Shown piece by piece: positions 16,543-27,015 of a stretch of DNA of 64,000 bases. Under the pieces are notes generated by a model. It was not told the DNA's origin and did not search any database. It was given only the letters and a program-made list of their open reading frames with translations. The stretch is from Candidatus Aegiribacteria sp. MLS_C (GTDB taxonomy: Bacteria; Fermentibacterota; Fermentibacteria; Fermentibacterales; JCC-6), in the NCBI GenBank assembly GCA_002030045.1, contig LQBI01000004.1, positions 1 to 64,000 of the forward strand, given 5' to 3'. Position numbers and translations under genes: made by a program. Numbering within the stretch: the first letter of the stretch is position 1; every line of letters begins with the position of its first letter.

Positions 16543-17426
16543 TCTACAGGATCCTCCATTCGTCCCTTCAATTGATCGAATTCCATGACCGCATCGACGT
16601 CCCCTGCGATCAGTTCCCTGAGTTCGTCCATGGAACCGGGGAATGCCCTCTCCCGGATCCTCTCCACTATCTCCATCCGCATGAGGCTTCCGTATACCTC
16701 GTCCAGCCTGCGGCCGGGAACGTAAGCCTCCACCGGCCCGCCTTCGGTCCCCGGAACGAAGACCGCTGCGGCCATCCTCTCTCCTACATCAGTCGAATAT
16801 ACATAACCGCAGTAGCTTCCGGACACGGGAAGCAGCTTGCAGCATGCCACCCTAAGGTTCAGCGTCGGAAAACCGAGTTCACGACCCAGTCCCTTGCCGC
16901 GGGCGACCACTCCCGTCAGTGAATAGGGCCTTCCCAGGAGACCGTTTGCCTGGACCGTCTCCCCCCTGTCCAGGAGGAGCCTTATCCGTTCGCTCTTGAC
17001 CGGTTCATGCCCTATCTCCAGCGGAGGTACAATAATAGTACCGATTCCCCTGGAAGTACACCACCTTTCCAGTAATTCCACGGTTCCGGTGCGCCGGATG
17101 CCGAAATGGAAATCGTATCCCACCACCACCCTGCCTGTGTCGGTACCGTCCAGCAGTTCCTCCAGGAACTCCCCGGGACCCTGGGTCGCCGTACCTGAAT
17201 GGAAGGGAACGAGCTGAACCCGGTCCACACCTCTATCCTTCAAAATGCTGAACCGCTCCCATGATGTGGTCAGACGTCTGCTCCAGCGCCCCGGATTGAA
17301 GTACTGCCTGGTGACGGGTTCGAAGCATACGGCAGTAACCGGCCCGCCACAGGACATCGCCTCCTCCAGTACCTTCATATGGCCCAGGTGCACACCGTCA
17401 AAATTCCCGATGGTGACGGTCCTCAT
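16539..17426 (-). CDS. ribF: Bifunctional riboflavin kinase/FAD synthetase
   Basis: 295 residues. The N-terminal FAD synthetase (nucleotidyltransferase fold) shows [10 protein letters not shown] (~residue 8), [14 protein letters not shown] and [10 protein letters not shown]; the C-terminal riboflavin kinase has [24 protein letters not shown] and the conserved [14 protein letters not shown] region. It converts riboflavin to FMN and FAD. Placement between truB and rpsO is the common arrangement. Confidence 0.95.
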   Translation of the reverse strand: MRTVTIGNFDGVHLGHMKVLEEAMSCGGPVTAVCFEPVTRQYFNPGRWSRRLTTSWERFSILKDRGVDRVQLVPFHSGTATQGPGEFLEELLDGTDTGRVVVGYDFHFGIRRTGTVELLERWCTSRGIGTIIVPPLEIGHEPVKSERIRLLLDRGETVQANGLLGRPYSLTGVVARGKGLGRELGFPTLNLRVACCKLLPVSGSYCGYVYSTDVGERMAAAVFVPGTEGGPVEAYVPGRRLDEVYGSLMRMEIVERIRERAFPGSMDELRELIAGDVDAVMEFDQLKGRMEDPVE

Positions 17427-17430
17427 ACCA

Positions 17431-18282
17431 CTACTTCTCCACCAGGACGCAGACGGGCCTTAGAAAGCTGCCGTCGCCCTCAGCAACGGCTGTGAGTTCC
17501 CCACCGGTCCCGATAAGCCTGAACAGCCCCGTTCTTTCATGAGGGAGAGGCGTCCCGTGTGACATCATCTCCGTCTGGAATGGATCCAGGTATACCGCCG
17601 GGTATTCCCTCATCAGCTCCGCCATGGTCAGCATGGATGACGCGTCGTCGGGTCTGCCGGAAGCCTCATTCACAGTGAAGCCTCCAACTGCGGTCCTCCT
17701 GATGTCGAATGCCGTCCCCAGCGTCCCGAGCGCTTCACCCATGTCCCTTGCCAGTGCCCTGACATAGGTCCCGGAACTGACCGTGACTGAGAACCTGACT
17801 GTATCTCCATCCAGTTCCAGTATCTCCCATCCCGAGGCACGGACCTCCCTCACGGGAGTGTCCGGATCAAGACCCTTCCTTGCCATGCTGTAGGCTCTTC
17901 CGCCCTCCACCCTGACAGCCGAGTATTCCGGCACCTTCTGCATGAAACTTCCGGTGAATGAACGGAGCACCTCCCGAATGTCATCCTGCGTCACGCCCGT
18001 CACGCTTCGGCGTTCCAGTACACGGCCCCCGGTGTCGTCCGTGTCCGTCCTCAAGCCCAGTTTCACGGCGAAGGAATAGGTCTTCTGCCCGTCCAGGAAG
18101 AACCTGGACAGCCTCGTGGCCCTGCCCATAAGGACCATGAGGAGTCCGGTGGCATCCGGGTCCAGTGTCCCCGCATGGCCGAACTTGCGGAAACCCCAGG
18201 TCCGCGCCACCCATGAGGCCGCCCTTCTCGAAGTCGTTCCGGGTGCCTTGTCGAGGAGGTAGGCGGCGCCGGAAGAAGTCAA
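17431..18282 (-). CDS. truB: tRNA pseudouridine(55) synthase
   Basis: 283 residues. The TruB catalytic block FGHAGTLDPDATGLLMVLMGRATRL contains the nucleophilic Asp (~residue 41). Further conserved parts are KTYSFAVKLGLRTDTDDTGG, VPEYSAVRVEGGRAYSMAR (binding Tyr) and SSGTYVRALARDMGEALGT. It modifies U55 in the T loop of tRNAs. The 3' third is the variable PUA-like region. It overlaps rbfA by ATGA. Confidence 0.96.
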   Translation of the reverse strand: MTSSGAAYLLDKAPGTTSRRAASWVARTWGFRKFGHAGTLDPDATGLLMVLMGRATRLSRFFLDGQKTYSFAVKLGLRTDTDDTGGRVLERRSVTGVTQDDIREVLRSFTGSFMQKVPEYSAVRVEGGRAYSMARKGLDPDTPVREVRASGWEILELDGDTVRFSVTVSSGTYVRALARDMGEALGTLGTAFDIRRTAVGGFTVNEASGRPDDASSMLTMAELMREYPAVYLDPFQTEMMSHGTPLPHERTGLFRLIGTGGELTAVAEGDGSFLRPVCVLVEK

Positions 18283-18623
18283 TCCTCCTCCAGCTCCCGC
18301 ATAACCTCCAGGGTTCGGTCACCCTCCTCCCCCGACCGGTCCAGTACCAGCGAGAGTACGGGTGTCCCCCTCATCCTTATGGCTGATGCTATCCTCGACC
18401 TGAGGAATCCCCTTGCGGATTCCATGGCCTCCCTGCTTTCCAGCCTCTGCTCCTCGGTACCGGGAACCTCGTAGAAGAGCGTGGCGTGAGAACCGTCCCG
18501 GGACAGCTTGATACGGGTGCAGTGGACCCTCTGTAGCCTTTCGTCGGAGACCTCCCTGGAAATGACATCCTGAAGTACCTGCAGCATGTCTCCCGAGAGC
18601 CTCTGTCTTCTGCGCTCGTCCAT
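18279..18623 (-). CDS. rbfA: Ribosome-binding factor A
   Basis: 114 residues with the RbfA KH-like fold: RRQRLSGDMLQVLQDVISREVSDERL, the strand region VHCTRIKLSRDGSHATLFYEV, the helix SARGFLRSRIASAIRMRGTPVLSLVLD and the DRSGEEGDRTLEVMREL end. It binds the 30S subunit during late 16S maturation and cold adaptation. It lies between infB and truB, its usual position. Confidence 0.94.
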   Translation of the reverse strand: MDERRRQRLSGDMLQVLQDVISREVSDERLQRVHCTRIKLSRDGSHATLFYEVPGTEEQRLESREAMESARGFLRSRIASAIRMRGTPVLSLVLDRSGEEGDRTLEVMRELEED

Positions 18624-18641
18624 CGGAGATTCTCCCGCGGG

Positions 18642-20783
18642 TCAGAGTTCCCTTGCCACGGAGACTATCTCGAAACTCTCGATGACGTCCCCGACCTTTA
18701 TATCGTTGAAGCCCGAGAGGCCTATTCCGCACTCGAAGCCGGATTTGACCTCCTTTCGGTCTTCCTTGAACCTTTTCAGGGAGCTGACCGTACCGCTCCA
18801 GACGTCCACTCCGTTGCGCACAAGCCTAACCTGCGCGTTCCGTTTTATGACGCCGCTTATCACGTAGGCTCCGGCTATAGTACCTGTTTTGGGTACCTTG
18901 AAGAGGTCCCTCACTTCCGCAGAGCCCAGGAATTCCTCCTTTTCCTCGGGTTTCAGAAGCCCGGAGAGGGCCTTCGTGATCGTCTCTTCAACCTGGTGGA
19001 TTACGCTGAAGGTGGCTATCTCCACCTCCTTCGCCGCGGCTTCTTCCCGTGCCCTGACATCCGGCCTCACCCTGAACCCGATGATAACGGCATTGGAGGC
19101 CGCCGCCAGGTTCACGTCGTTGCCGGTGATGCCTCCCGCACCGCTCCTTATGATGTTCACCGAAACCTCTTCGTTACCAAGCTTCGTGAGGGCATCGACG
19201 ATGGCCTCGGCCGTGCCCTGCACGTCCGCCTTCACCACAAGGTTGAGGACCCCCTGGGTCTCGCCCGACTTCCTGAAGAAGTCCTCCAGGGAGATCATCT
19301 TGCTGGAATGCATGTCCCTCTCCCGCTGGACCAGCTGGCGTCTCCTGGTTATTCTCTTCGCCTCGTGCTCGTCCGATACCGCCACTATGGCATCCCCGGC
19401 GTCGGGGACTTCGGAGCAGCCCAGTATCTGAACGGGGATACCGGGTCCGGCCTCGACCAGTTCGTTGTCGTTCTCGTCGTATATGGCCCTGATCCTGCCG
19501 GCGCAGCATCCCGCGACGAAGTCGTCCTCGACCCTCAGTGTTCCGTCCTCGATGATCACGTTGACGACTATTCCCCTCCTAGGATCGATCTCCCCCTCGA
19601 TCACGGTCCCCTTTGCTGGACGGTCGGGGCACGCTGTCAGTTCCAGCATCTCCGCCTGGAGCAGGACCTTGTCCAGCAGGTCTTCGATGTTCTCTCCGGT
19701 TATCGAGGAGACCTCGGAGCAGAGGACTTCCCCGCCCCACTCCTCCACCAGCACATTGTGGGCGGCAAGGTCGTTCTTGACCAGATCAGGATTGGACGTT
19801 GGAAGGTCGATCTTCGTTATCGCCACCACGATGGGGACACCCGCCGCCCTGGCATGATCGATCGCCTCCTCCGTCTGGGGCATGACCCTGCTGTCGGCGG
19901 CAACCACCAGAATGACTATGTCCGTCACTCTGGCCCCCCTGGTTCTCATTGCGGTGAACGCCTCGTGTCCGGGAGTGTCGATGAAGGTGATGTGCTTCCC
20001 GTCACCGACCTGCGCCACATAGGCTCCGATGTGCTGCGTGATGCCCCCCGTTTCAGTCGCTATCACGTTAGTCTTCCGAATCCTGTCCAGCAGCGCCGTC
20101 TTGCCGTGGTCCACATGCCCCATCACGGTAACGATAGGTGATCTCGAAGTCTCTGTGCCCCCGCTGCTTACCCTCTTCCTCTCGATCTCCTTCGCTCCGA
20201 AACTGTCGACTACCTCTGCTTCGAAGCCGAACTCGTCGGCCACCGTCGATATTGTCTCAACGTCCAGGCGCTGGTTCGCGGTGGCCATGACGCCCATTTC
20301 AATGAACTTGCCTATTACCTTGCTCAGGGGAAGCCCCATCAGGTCGGCCAGCTCGGAGGGACTTGTGTACTCGGTGACACGGATCTTCCTGTGATCCTTA
20401 TCGGTAGAGGCCTCAAGCTGCTTCTCCACCTTCTCCTCGCGGTGTTTCCGTCGCTTCTTCTGCCTTGCCTTCCCGGAACTTGAATCGATCTTCGCAAGGG
20501 TATCCCTGACGGTCTTCACCGCCTCCGCCGTGACCCGGGGCTTGTGCCGCCGTCTCTTCTTCTTCTTCTTTACCGTCCTGGACCGGGCCTCCTGCTTCTC
20601 CTGGTCGAACCGGCCCCTGACCACGTCCACCTGCTCCGGCGACAGGGAGCTCATGTGGCTCTTGACGGCTATCTTCATTTCCTCAAGGACCTTGATGAGA
20701 GCTTCGCTGGACAGGTTGAGCTCCTTGGCCAGTTCGTATACTCGCTTCTTCTTTCCTCCACTGGTTTCAGCCAAGGGAATCAC
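18642..20783 (-). CDS. infB: Translation initiation factor IF-2
   Basis: 713 residues from the preferred start. An N-terminal IF2_N domain ([23 protein letters not shown]) and a lysine/arginine-rich linker precede the GTPase domain with [18 protein letters not shown] (G1, ~residue 220), DTPGHEAF (G3) and ITKID (G4), then the beta-barrel domains and the C-terminal fMet-tRNA-binding region. It delivers initiator tRNA to the 30S subunit. GTG at 20783 follows AGGA by five bases and starts right before the IF2_N domain; an ATG at 20861 would add 26 residues without family similarity. Confidence 0.96.
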   Translation of the reverse strand: MIPLAETSGGKKKRVYELAKELNLSSEALIKVLEEMKIAVKSHMSSLSPEQVDVVRGRFDQEKQEARSRTVKKKKKRRRHKPRVTAEAVKTVRDTLAKIDSSSGKARQKKRRKHREEKVEKQLEASTDKDHRKIRVTEYTSPSELADLMGLPLSKVIGKFIEMGVMATANQRLDVETISTVADEFGFEAEVVDSFGAKEIERKRVSSGGTETSRSPIVTVMGHVDHGKTALLDRIRKTNVIATETGGITQHIGAYVAQVGDGKHITFIDTPGHEAFTAMRTRGARVTDIVILVVAADSRVMPQTEEAIDHARAAGVPIVVAITKIDLPTSNPDLVKNDLAAHNVLVEEWGGEVLCSEVSSITGENIEDLLDKVLLQAEMLELTACPDRPAKGTVIEGEIDPRRGIVVNVIIEDGTLRVEDDFVAGCCAGRIRAIYDENDNELVEAGPGIPVQILGCSEVPDAGDAIVAVSDEHEAKRITRRRQLVQRERDMHSSKMISLEDFFRKSGETQGVLNLVVKADVQGTAEAIVDALTKLGNEEVSVNIIRSGAGGITGNDVNLAAASNAVIIGFRVRPDVRAREEAAAKEVEIATFSVIHQVEETITKALSGLLKPEEKEEFLGSAEVRDLFKVPKTGTIAGAYVISGVIKRNAQVRLVRNGVDVWSGTVSSLKRFKEDRKEVKSGFECGIGLSGFNDIKVGDVIESFEIVSVAREL

Positions 20784-20867
20784 CCTCTTCCTTCGTCGAT
20801 CTTGTTCGTTTTCTCTCCTGAATGGCTCTCGGCACCTTCCCGGACTCGACTCGCGGGACATGCATGC

Positions 20868-22310
20868 CTAATCTTCCCGGGGCAGGTCTCCGCTCTCCGT
20901 GCCGCCTTCCTTCGGGAAGGCGTCCCCGGGCCCATCGGTATCCTCTTCGGCCTCGATGCTCTCCATCTCCAGTGCCAGGAGCCTGGCCTCCTCCTTCTTC
21001 CCGTCCACCATCTTCTTGCGGACCTTCAGGAGCTTCTTGGCCTCCTTGAGGATGTTCTCGGCCGTCACAGGGCCCACGCCATGGACCTCCATCAACCTCT
21101 GGGGCGAACAGCCTATCAGAGTGTCGGCGGAATCGAATCCCGCCCTGGTGAGCCTTTCCGCAAGCTTGTCGTTCACGCATTCGAATTCCGAGATGTCAAC
21201 GCGGAGCATGTCCTCCCACTGCTTCCTCTTGTCCCAGACGGACTTCTCCTCCACCTCTATCCTGCAGCCCACCAGCTTTCCGGCCAGGCGGACGTTGTGG
21301 CCGCCCTTGCCCTTTGCCCTTCCGATCTCGTCATCGGGAACCGTGGCGATCATCACCGTTTCCTCGGCACCGGTATCGGGATCCACGGATTTCTCGGTCT
21401 CAACCCTCAGGACCGTTGCAGGGAGCAGTGCGTTGGTAACGAGTAGCTTCCTGTCTATTGTCCAGGGTATTATGTCTATTCGTTCACCGTTCAGTTCCCT
21501 CATCACCGACTGGACACGCATTCCCTTCATCCCCACGAAGGTGCCTACGGCATCTATTCTGATATCGCTGCTGGCAACTGCGATCTTCGTCCTTACACCG
21601 GCCTCGCGGGCTATGGCCTTTATCTGGACGATGCCCTCGTCTATCTCCGGGGCCTCCCGTTCGAAGAGCCTCTTCACCAGGAGCGGGGTCGCCCTGGATA
21701 GAACCAGCTGCGGATCGGTGCTTTCGGGGGGAAGAACCTCCACGAGCACCGGCAGTACCGTGTCGCCGTGCTCGAACCTCTCGCCCCTGGCCCTCTCCTC
21801 TGGAGGGATGACAGCATCGATCTGACCCGCGACCCTCACGTTGACCCTGTTCTTGTAGACCTGCTGGACAACGCACCTTGGTATGAGCTGTCCCACCCTG
21901 CCGGAATACTCCTCGTATACCTTCTCCCGCTCTGCGGACTTTTCCAGTGTATGGAACTCCCTGCGGAATACGTTTATGGCCGAACGGCCGAACTCCTCGA
22001 AGTCGACTGGCACAGATACCTCGTCCCCTATCTCGGCCTCGGGGAGGTATTTCCTCGCCCTGCGCCTGGAGATCTGGAGATGGGACATGCCGGGTCCGAC
22101 CTCCTTGACCACTTCCATAAGGGCGACGATGTGCACGTCGTCGCTCTTCTGGTCCCAGGTGACCCTGATGTTCTGGGGTGAGCCGTACTCCCTCTCGGTA
22201 GCTTCCAGGAGACCTCTCCTGAGCCACTCCAGGAGCAGTTCCTGGTTGGCCCCCTTGCTCTCCCTGATGACGGCGGCCAGGGCTTCTATTCTCTGGTAGT
22301 TGTCAGACAC
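20868..22310 (-). CDS. nusA: Transcription termination/antitermination factor NusA
   Basis: 480 residues. Domain order: N-terminal RNAP-binding domain (~1-125), S1 (~133-200, YEEYSGRVGQLIPRCVVQQVYKNRVNVRV), KH1 and KH2 (~230-345, with RVQSVMRELNGERIDIIPW and DDEIGRAKGKGGHNVRLAGKLVGC), then one helix-hairpin-helix (LMEVHGVGPVTAENILKEAKKLL) and an acidic tail. It sets pausing, termination and antitermination. The single HhH after the KH pair is shorter than the double acidic repeats of E. coli NusA. Located between rimP and infB. Confidence 0.97.
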   Translation of the reverse strand: MSDNYQRIEALAAVIRESKGANQELLLEWLRRGLLEATEREYGSPQNIRVTWDQKSDDVHIVALMEVVKEVGPGMSHLQISRRRARKYLPEAEIGDEVSVPVDFEEFGRSAINVFRREFHTLEKSAEREKVYEEYSGRVGQLIPRCVVQQVYKNRVNVRVAGQIDAVIPPEERARGERFEHGDTVLPVLVEVLPPESTDPQLVLSRATPLLVKRLFEREAPEIDEGIVQIKAIAREAGVRTKIAVASSDIRIDAVGTFVGMKGMRVQSVMRELNGERIDIIPWTIDRKLLVTNALLPATVLRVETEKSVDPDTGAEETVMIATVPDDEIGRAKGKGGHNVRLAGKLVGCRIEVEEKSVWDKRKQWEDMLRVDISEFECVNDKLAERLTRAGFDSADTLIGCSPQRLMEVHGVGPVTAENILKEAKKLLKVRKKMVDGKKEEARLLALEMESIEAEEDTDGPGDAFPKEGGTESGDLPRED

Positions 22311-22325
22311 TTTCGACTCCTCGTT

Positions 22326-22787
22326 TCAGTCATTTGCCGAACCCTGGTCCCCTGACGGACCCTGCTCCAGTACCTCAACTGCGCTTACTATGCTTTCAGC
22401 GGATATCTCCCGGCCATCACTGAACTTCAAAAGGCCCGATCCGTAATCCTCCAGCCAGTCAACGAAATCCTCCCCCTCCAGCCGGACCGAGAGTCTCCTG
22501 CCGACGGACCTGATCCAGTCCACCTCTCCGGAAAGCGGACGGCCCACTCCCGGAGAACTGACCTCAAGCCTGTAGTCCCATCCACTGAACAGGAGATTCT
22601 GGTCCATGGTGTCCTGAAGTTCCCTGGAGAGGCCGGCGCACTCCATGACGGTAACCCGGCCCGGTCTGTCGACCAGGAGCCTGATCATGTACTTCCTGCC
22701 GGTATTCCTGACGCTCAGGTCGACAAGCAGCAGTCCGGCCTCGTCCACCAGTCCCTGCACAATCTCGAGGAGGTCCGGAGAATCCAT
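22326..22787 (-). CDS. rimP: Ribosome maturation factor RimP
   Basis: 153 residues. The RimP N-terminal domain has EIVQGLVDEAGLLLVDLSVRNTGRKYMIRLLVDRPGRVTVMECAGLSRELQDTMD and DYRLEVSSPGVGRPL, followed by an Sm-like C-terminal domain with an acidic/glycine tail. It assists 30S maturation. ATG at 22787 has AAGGA four bases upstream; a GTG four codons earlier is possible but lacks a Shine-Dalgarno. First gene of the nusA-infB operon, starting right after the terminator of the polysaccharide cluster. Confidence 0.93.
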   Translation of the reverse strand: MDSPDLLEIVQGLVDEAGLLLVDLSVRNTGRKYMIRLLVDRPGRVTVMECAGLSRELQDTMDQNLLFSGWDYRLEVSSPGVGRPLSGEVDWIRSVGRRLSVRLEGEDFVDWLEDYGSGLLKFSDGREISAESIVSAVEVLEQGPSGDQGSAND

Positions 22788-22805
22788 GTTATCCTTCACA
22801 GGCCT

Positions 22806-22836
22806 ATATAAAATTAAGGCGGATAGATACCGCCTT
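22806..22836 (-). terminator. Rho-independent terminator of the polysaccharide cluster
   Basis: A 7-bp stem (AAGGCGG/CCGCCTT, arms 22816-22822 and 22830-22836) with a 7-nt loop is followed on the minus strand by AATTTTATAT. It lies 58 bases after the O-antigen-ligase gene and just before rimP, separating the two operons. Confidence 0.85.
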
Positions 22837-22893
22837 GTGAATCAGCTGATCCCTCAGCGCGATCGTAATGGGAAATCTATATTTTCTGGGGCT

Positions 22894-25800
22894 TTATGGC
22901 AAGTCGGGCCGTGTTATCCGGCCCAGGGTCAGGTCCCCTCGAAGAGACTCGATGTATCCACGGAACTCGCCCTGGACGTTCAGCAGCCTCGCCTCTTCCA
23001 GCATGCCGAACATCAGTCCCACCCTGTACTGGGTCTCGTTCTCTCCAAGTATGACGGTGAGACGGTCCCTGTCATCGGCCAGCATGTTGACCACCGCCGC
23101 GGACTGCATGCTGCTGTAATGCGGTACTCCAGCAAAGGATGCGCTGTAGAATATGAAGAGCCACTCCATCTCCATGAGTAGTCTGTCGGCATCCATGGTG
23201 TCTGCCGCCACGATCCCGGACAGGTCCGTCCAGTTCCTGTGCAGTATTCCCTCCGGAGCCATCAGAGGAGGCACGGTGTCCAGCCGGTTGTACTCCATGT
23301 AGGAATACATCGGTCCACCTATCTCCTCCCAGATGTAGCCGTAGCGGTCCCTCACTCCGCGGTAGGCCTCCTCTAGGGTCATCGAGGATTCCATGAAGAC
23401 CACCACTTCGAAAATCCTCCGATCCAGCTCAAGTAAGCTGGAGAGGTGCCTGTAAAGCAGTAGCCTCTCGTCCTGTGTGTCGATTCCGGTGGCGGCAATC
23501 GCTTCGTTCATGACCTCCATCATCGTTACGGCGTCGACGGGGAAATAGAGCAGGTCGTCTATACCGTTGTGGAAGATGTATCGAAAAGTCCCGAGCGTCA
23601 GATCGATCCCCGCCGGATCGCCCCTTTCGGCAAGAATGATCCCGTACAGGGCAGAATGGACCGGAAGATGCCTCATGACCTCACGGTCCATACCGCGGAG
23701 CACATCCATGACGGCCGCGGTATCATCGCGGAGGTACATGCCAGCCAGTTCGGCACCCTCTTCAAGACGGGCCAGCTGGAGGTCCACGATCTCCGTCATC
23801 CGAGCCAGCTCCGTTCTTCCGCTGGATACGAGCAAACCCTTGAGTTCCGCCGCCAGGCTGTCCTCCAGACCGGGGAAACCGTAAAGGGTCGTCCCGAAGT
23901 CGAATACGGCGGGACCGCTGATATTTCCGTAGACCGTCTCCGATACCCCTCCCTCCAGGACCCTCTCAAGTGAGTAGATGTTGCAGAGCCATTTCAGGTA
24001 GACCCCGTCGGGAGACCGGGTGATGCAGTTGAGTATCCTTATCTTATCGGCGTAGGCTGCCCTGCTGTGGGCATGCAGGTCCCACGCCCTCCTCATGTGG
24101 GCCAGAGCGCTGTCGGCGTTCCCAAGGTTCAGCCACACCAGGGCCAGGTTGTTGTGTATCTCGGCGTAATCCGGCGCCCTTCGTCTGAGTGAATCGTAGG
24201 CCGCAAGACTTGCGTTGATGTACTCGAGGGCCAGCTCCTCGTCCTCGACTTCGATGCCTCTCTGCCGGCATATAACCGTCAGCGGCGGGGATATCTGCTG
24301 GTACAGCCTGGAACTTGACACGTACGCGCTGCCCAGGGCGTACCAGCCTCCCAGTTCGTCAGGGTCGGTCTCGACACACATCCTGCACCACTTCAGAGAA
24401 CTGTCGGCCAGCTGTCTGGCTCTGCTGTAGTAGTTGATCGCCATGTCGGCTGCTTCCGTTCTGTCTCTGCTGTTCCATTCCATCGCCGCACTTACGGCGT
24501 TGTCGACATCCTGCTGTATGCTTGTGAGGAAGATGTCCTTGCCCCTGAACAGCTCCTTCCCCGCCCTCATGGATGCGCAGTATTTAGGCATTGCGGTGAC
24601 GAACAGGAAGACCGCCGCCCCGGCCATAGCCGCAGAAACACCGTACCTCACTGCCGCGGAGGGCCGGCAGGGACGGAAAGGTATGCAGGCAAGCAGCAGT
24701 CCGGTCAGAAGGGCCATCATGAATGCCGACGGCGGCCACCTGAGGGCGACCGAGACGAGCGCCTCGGCCAGGAGTGCAAGTATCCCTCCGGCTATTCCGA
24801 GGAACATCCAGCCTTCGGCATCAATGAGTTTTCCTTCTCCCCCCCCGTCTTCAGCATTTCCTCTCCTGCCCTTTCTCACGGCCGTCATGACGGACACTGC
24901 CAGGAAACCCCAGAGAAGGAGCCCGACCAGACCGGAATCCCCAAGTATCTCAAGGTACTCGCAATGGGCGTGCAGAGTGTTGTGACTGACCCCGAGCAGG
25001 AAGTAGTCCGGGTTCCTGTAACCGGGAAAGACTATCTGGAAGGAACCGGGACCGTATCCGAGCACGGGATTCCCGAGCCACATGCGGAGCGAACCCGACC
25101 AGATGAGGTTCCGGACCTGGAGTGTCCCCCGCTCCATCTGAGTCAGTTCCTCTACCCTGTTCCAGAGCACCACCACCGATAATCCGAGGAGCACCAGCAG
25201 CAGCAGCAGGATTGCCGCAAGCCTCTTCCTGTCCCTGCGGAGCGCAGGTATCAGCGGAACCGATACCGCAAGGACCGCTATGCCCAGGAGACTGCCCCTG
25301 GTCTTGCTGCTCACTACCGCGAACAGGCAGAGGAGAGCGAATACTCCCGCAGCGGGTATGCGGAACTTCGACAGCCTGTGACGTCCCAGCAGGAAGCCGG
25401 TGCCCACGGGTATCATCACCATGGAGAAACTGCCAAGAAGGTTGGCGTTGCCCATGGTTCCGGAACTCCTGGAACTATGAGTAATACTGGCGTCCCATGA
25501 GAAGATGTTCAGTCCCAGGGACTGAAGGATCGAATAGACCGATATGACAGCGGCCGCGGTCAACAGGACCCAGATGATCAGGTTCCTGGAACCTGAGTCC
25601 ACGAAGCCGGCGATGACGAAGGCAAGCCCGCCGAGCGCGAGAAAGCCGTACAGGTATTTCGTTCCGTTCACGGACTGCACTCCGCCGAAGTGCCTGAACA
25701 CCAGCCAGGCGAGAAGAAGTACGAAAGCCAGTACCATCGCGAAGCTGATCCTCCTGCACGCTATGACACCGCGGACACCCAGGATGACAGCTCCTGCTAG

Positions 25801-25941
25801 CAGAAGAACGGCTGAGCCTCCTACGAATACGGCTTCCTTGACCAGAATGCTGCTCCTGCTGTTGGTCTGTATGATCAGCAGAACTCCCAGCATGGTCAAT
25901 ATGAGAAGACCGTTCAGGGCGTGCCGCATGCCCCGGTTCAC
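22894..25941 (-). CDS. O-antigen ligase (Wzy_C/WaaL) domain protein with TPR region
   Basis: 1015 residues. The first ~450 hold about twelve transmembrane segments with the Wzy_C signature in the middle (WSGSLRMWLGNPVLGYGPGSFQIVFPGYRNPDY...HNTLHAHCEYLEILGDSGLVGLLLW), including the Arg and His residues conserved in WaaL-type ligases. After the last helix come TPR-like helices (~480-650: LGSAYVSSSRLY, EIHNNLALVWLNLGNADSALAHMRRAW) and ~360 residues of soluble helical sequence with no recognised family. The membrane part probably transfers polymer from a lipid carrier to an acceptor; the TPR part may bind partners. Last gene of the cluster. Confidence 0.85.
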   Translation of the reverse strand: MNRGMRHALNGLLILTMLGVLLIIQTNSRSSILVKEAVFVGGSAVLLLAGAVILGVRGVIACRRISFAMVLAFVLLLAWLVFRHFGGVQSVNGTKYLYGFLALGGLAFVIAGFVDSGSRNLIIWVLLTAAAVISVYSILQSLGLNIFSWDASITHSSRSSGTMGNANLLGSFSMVMIPVGTGFLLGRHRLSKFRIPAAGVFALLCLFAVVSSKTRGSLLGIAVLAVSVPLIPALRRDRKRLAAILLLLLVLLGLSVVVLWNRVEELTQMERGTLQVRNLIWSGSLRMWLGNPVLGYGPGSFQIVFPGYRNPDYFLLGVSHNTLHAHCEYLEILGDSGLVGLLLWGFLAVSVMTAVRKGRRGNAEDGGGEGKLIDAEGWMFLGIAGGILALLAEALVSVALRWPPSAFMMALLTGLLLACIPFRPCRPSAAVRYGVSAAMAGAAVFLFVTAMPKYCASMRAGKELFRGKDIFLTSIQQDVDNAVSAAMEWNSRDRTEAADMAINYYSRARQLADSSLKWCRMCVETDPDELGGWYALGSAYVSSSRLYQQISPPLTVICRQRGIEVEDEELALEYINASLAAYDSLRRRAPDYAEIHNNLALVWLNLGNADSALAHMRRAWDLHAHSRAAYADKIRILNCITRSPDGVYLKWLCNIYSLERVLEGGVSETVYGNISGPAVFDFGTTLYGFPGLEDSLAAELKGLLVSSGRTELARMTEIVDLQLARLEEGAELAGMYLRDDTAAVMDVLRGMDREVMRHLPVHSALYGIILAERGDPAGIDLTLGTFRYIFHNGIDDLLYFPVDAVTMMEVMNEAIAATGIDTQDERLLLYRHLSSLLELDRRIFEVVVFMESSMTLEEAYRGVRDRYGYIWEEIGGPMYSYMEYNRLDTVPPLMAPEGILHRNWTDLSGIVAADTMDADRLLMEMEWLFIFYSASFAGVPHYSSMQSAAVVNMLADDRDRLTVILGENETQYRVGLMFGMLEEARLLNVQGEFRGYIESLRGDLTLGRITRPDLP

Positions 25942-27011
25942 CGTCCCATGCCCCTTTTCTCCGCACTGTGCATGAAGTAGGAGAAGAGCATCACCAGTCC
26001 CAGCGCGTGGAAGAATACCAGTATCGCCTGGAAGGGCGAAAGTGTCGAGAGCAGAAGCGCGGGCATGCCCATCAGGACGGCCACTGCAAGAAGCAGCTTC
26101 ACAGCTTCGCTATGGGAGAGACCTAATCTCATAAGCCTGTGGGCCAGGTGGTTGCGGTCCGCGGCGAAGAGGGGTCTGCCATTCTTCCACCTGTAGACGA
26201 GTACGAAGGTGGTGTCGATAATGGGAAGAGCCAGTATGAGCAGGGGTGTGAAGATGGCGATCTCCCGGACTGAACCTTCCCGGGTGTAGACCCCGAGGAC
26301 CGCTATGATACCCAGCATGAATCCCAGCATGTTACTTCCACAGTCTCCCATGAAGATCGAGGCGGGGTTATGGTTGTACACGAAGAAACCGATTGTGGCT
26401 CCTGCCAGGCAGGCACTCACGAATGCCACGGAGTAATTGCCGTTCAGGAAGTTGACCGCCGCGAAGAAGATGGCGGCAATGGAGCAGGTCCCGGCCGAGA
26501 GTCCGTCGGCGTGGTCCAGGAGATTCACCGAGTTCGTGATGCCCACTAGCCACAATACAGTGATGGGAACGGTGAGCCACGCCAGGCTGCTGCCGGTGAG
26601 GAACAAACTGAGGAGAGCTCCCCTGGTTATGAAGAAAGCTCCCGCCAGCACCGCGGCCGCCGTGTGGAGCATGAGCTTCACCGAGGGTCTGAGCCCCAGG
26701 ATGTCGTCCACCAGACCCACCAGTGCCATGAGCCCTCCGGCCATGATCACCATGAGGCAGAGGGTTCCCCATGAAAGCGGTATCATGCTGGAGTCTCCGT
26801 CGATCAGCTTCATGCCCAGGGCTGCTGTGACGGCGAAGGAAGCGTAGATAGCCATTCCTCCCAGAAGGGGGGTGGACATCAGGTGTTCCTTCCTGCCCTG
26901 CGGGTTGTCCATCAGGCCTGTCCTGAGAGCCAGCATCCTCGCCAGCGGCGTAAGTACCACGCCAAGTACGAGGGAAGCCATGAACGATATGCTTATCTCC
27001 CTGAAACCCAT
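25938..27011 (-). CDS. WecA/TagO-type polyprenyl-phosphate sugar-1-phosphate transferase
   Basis: 357 residues, about ten transmembrane helices. Family landmarks: DNPQGRKEH with GGMAIY near the N terminus, GLVDDILGLRPSVKL (catalytic DD), NSVNLLDHADGLSAG, the IFMGDCGSNMLGF loop and the AADRNHLAHRLMRLGLS motif. It loads a UDP-activated N-acetylhexosamine phosphate onto undecaprenyl phosphate, starting glycan synthesis. The NxxNLLDHxDG motif has His where Asn or Gly is usual. Overlaps the ligase gene by ATGA. Confidence 0.88.
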   Translation of the reverse strand: MGFREISISFMASLVLGVVLTPLARMLALRTGLMDNPQGRKEHLMSTPLLGGMAIYASFAVTAALGMKLIDGDSSMIPLSWGTLCLMVIMAGGLMALVGLVDDILGLRPSVKLMLHTAAAVLAGAFFITRGALLSLFLTGSSLAWLTVPITVLWLVGITNSVNLLDHADGLSAGTCSIAAIFFAAVNFLNGNYSVAFVSACLAGATIGFFVYNHNPASIFMGDCGSNMLGFMLGIIAVLGVYTREGSVREIAIFTPLLILALPIIDTTFVLVYRWKNGRPLFAADRNHLAHRLMRLGLSHSEAVKLLLAVAVLMGMPALLLSTLSPFQAILVFFHALGLVMLFSYFMHSAEKRGMGR

Positions 27012-27015
27012 GTGC

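Noticed and set aside
18996-20141. 381-codon + strand frame opposite infB
   Set aside because: IF-2 is unambiguous on the minus strand; the antisense frame is His/Asp-rich as expected of a shadow.
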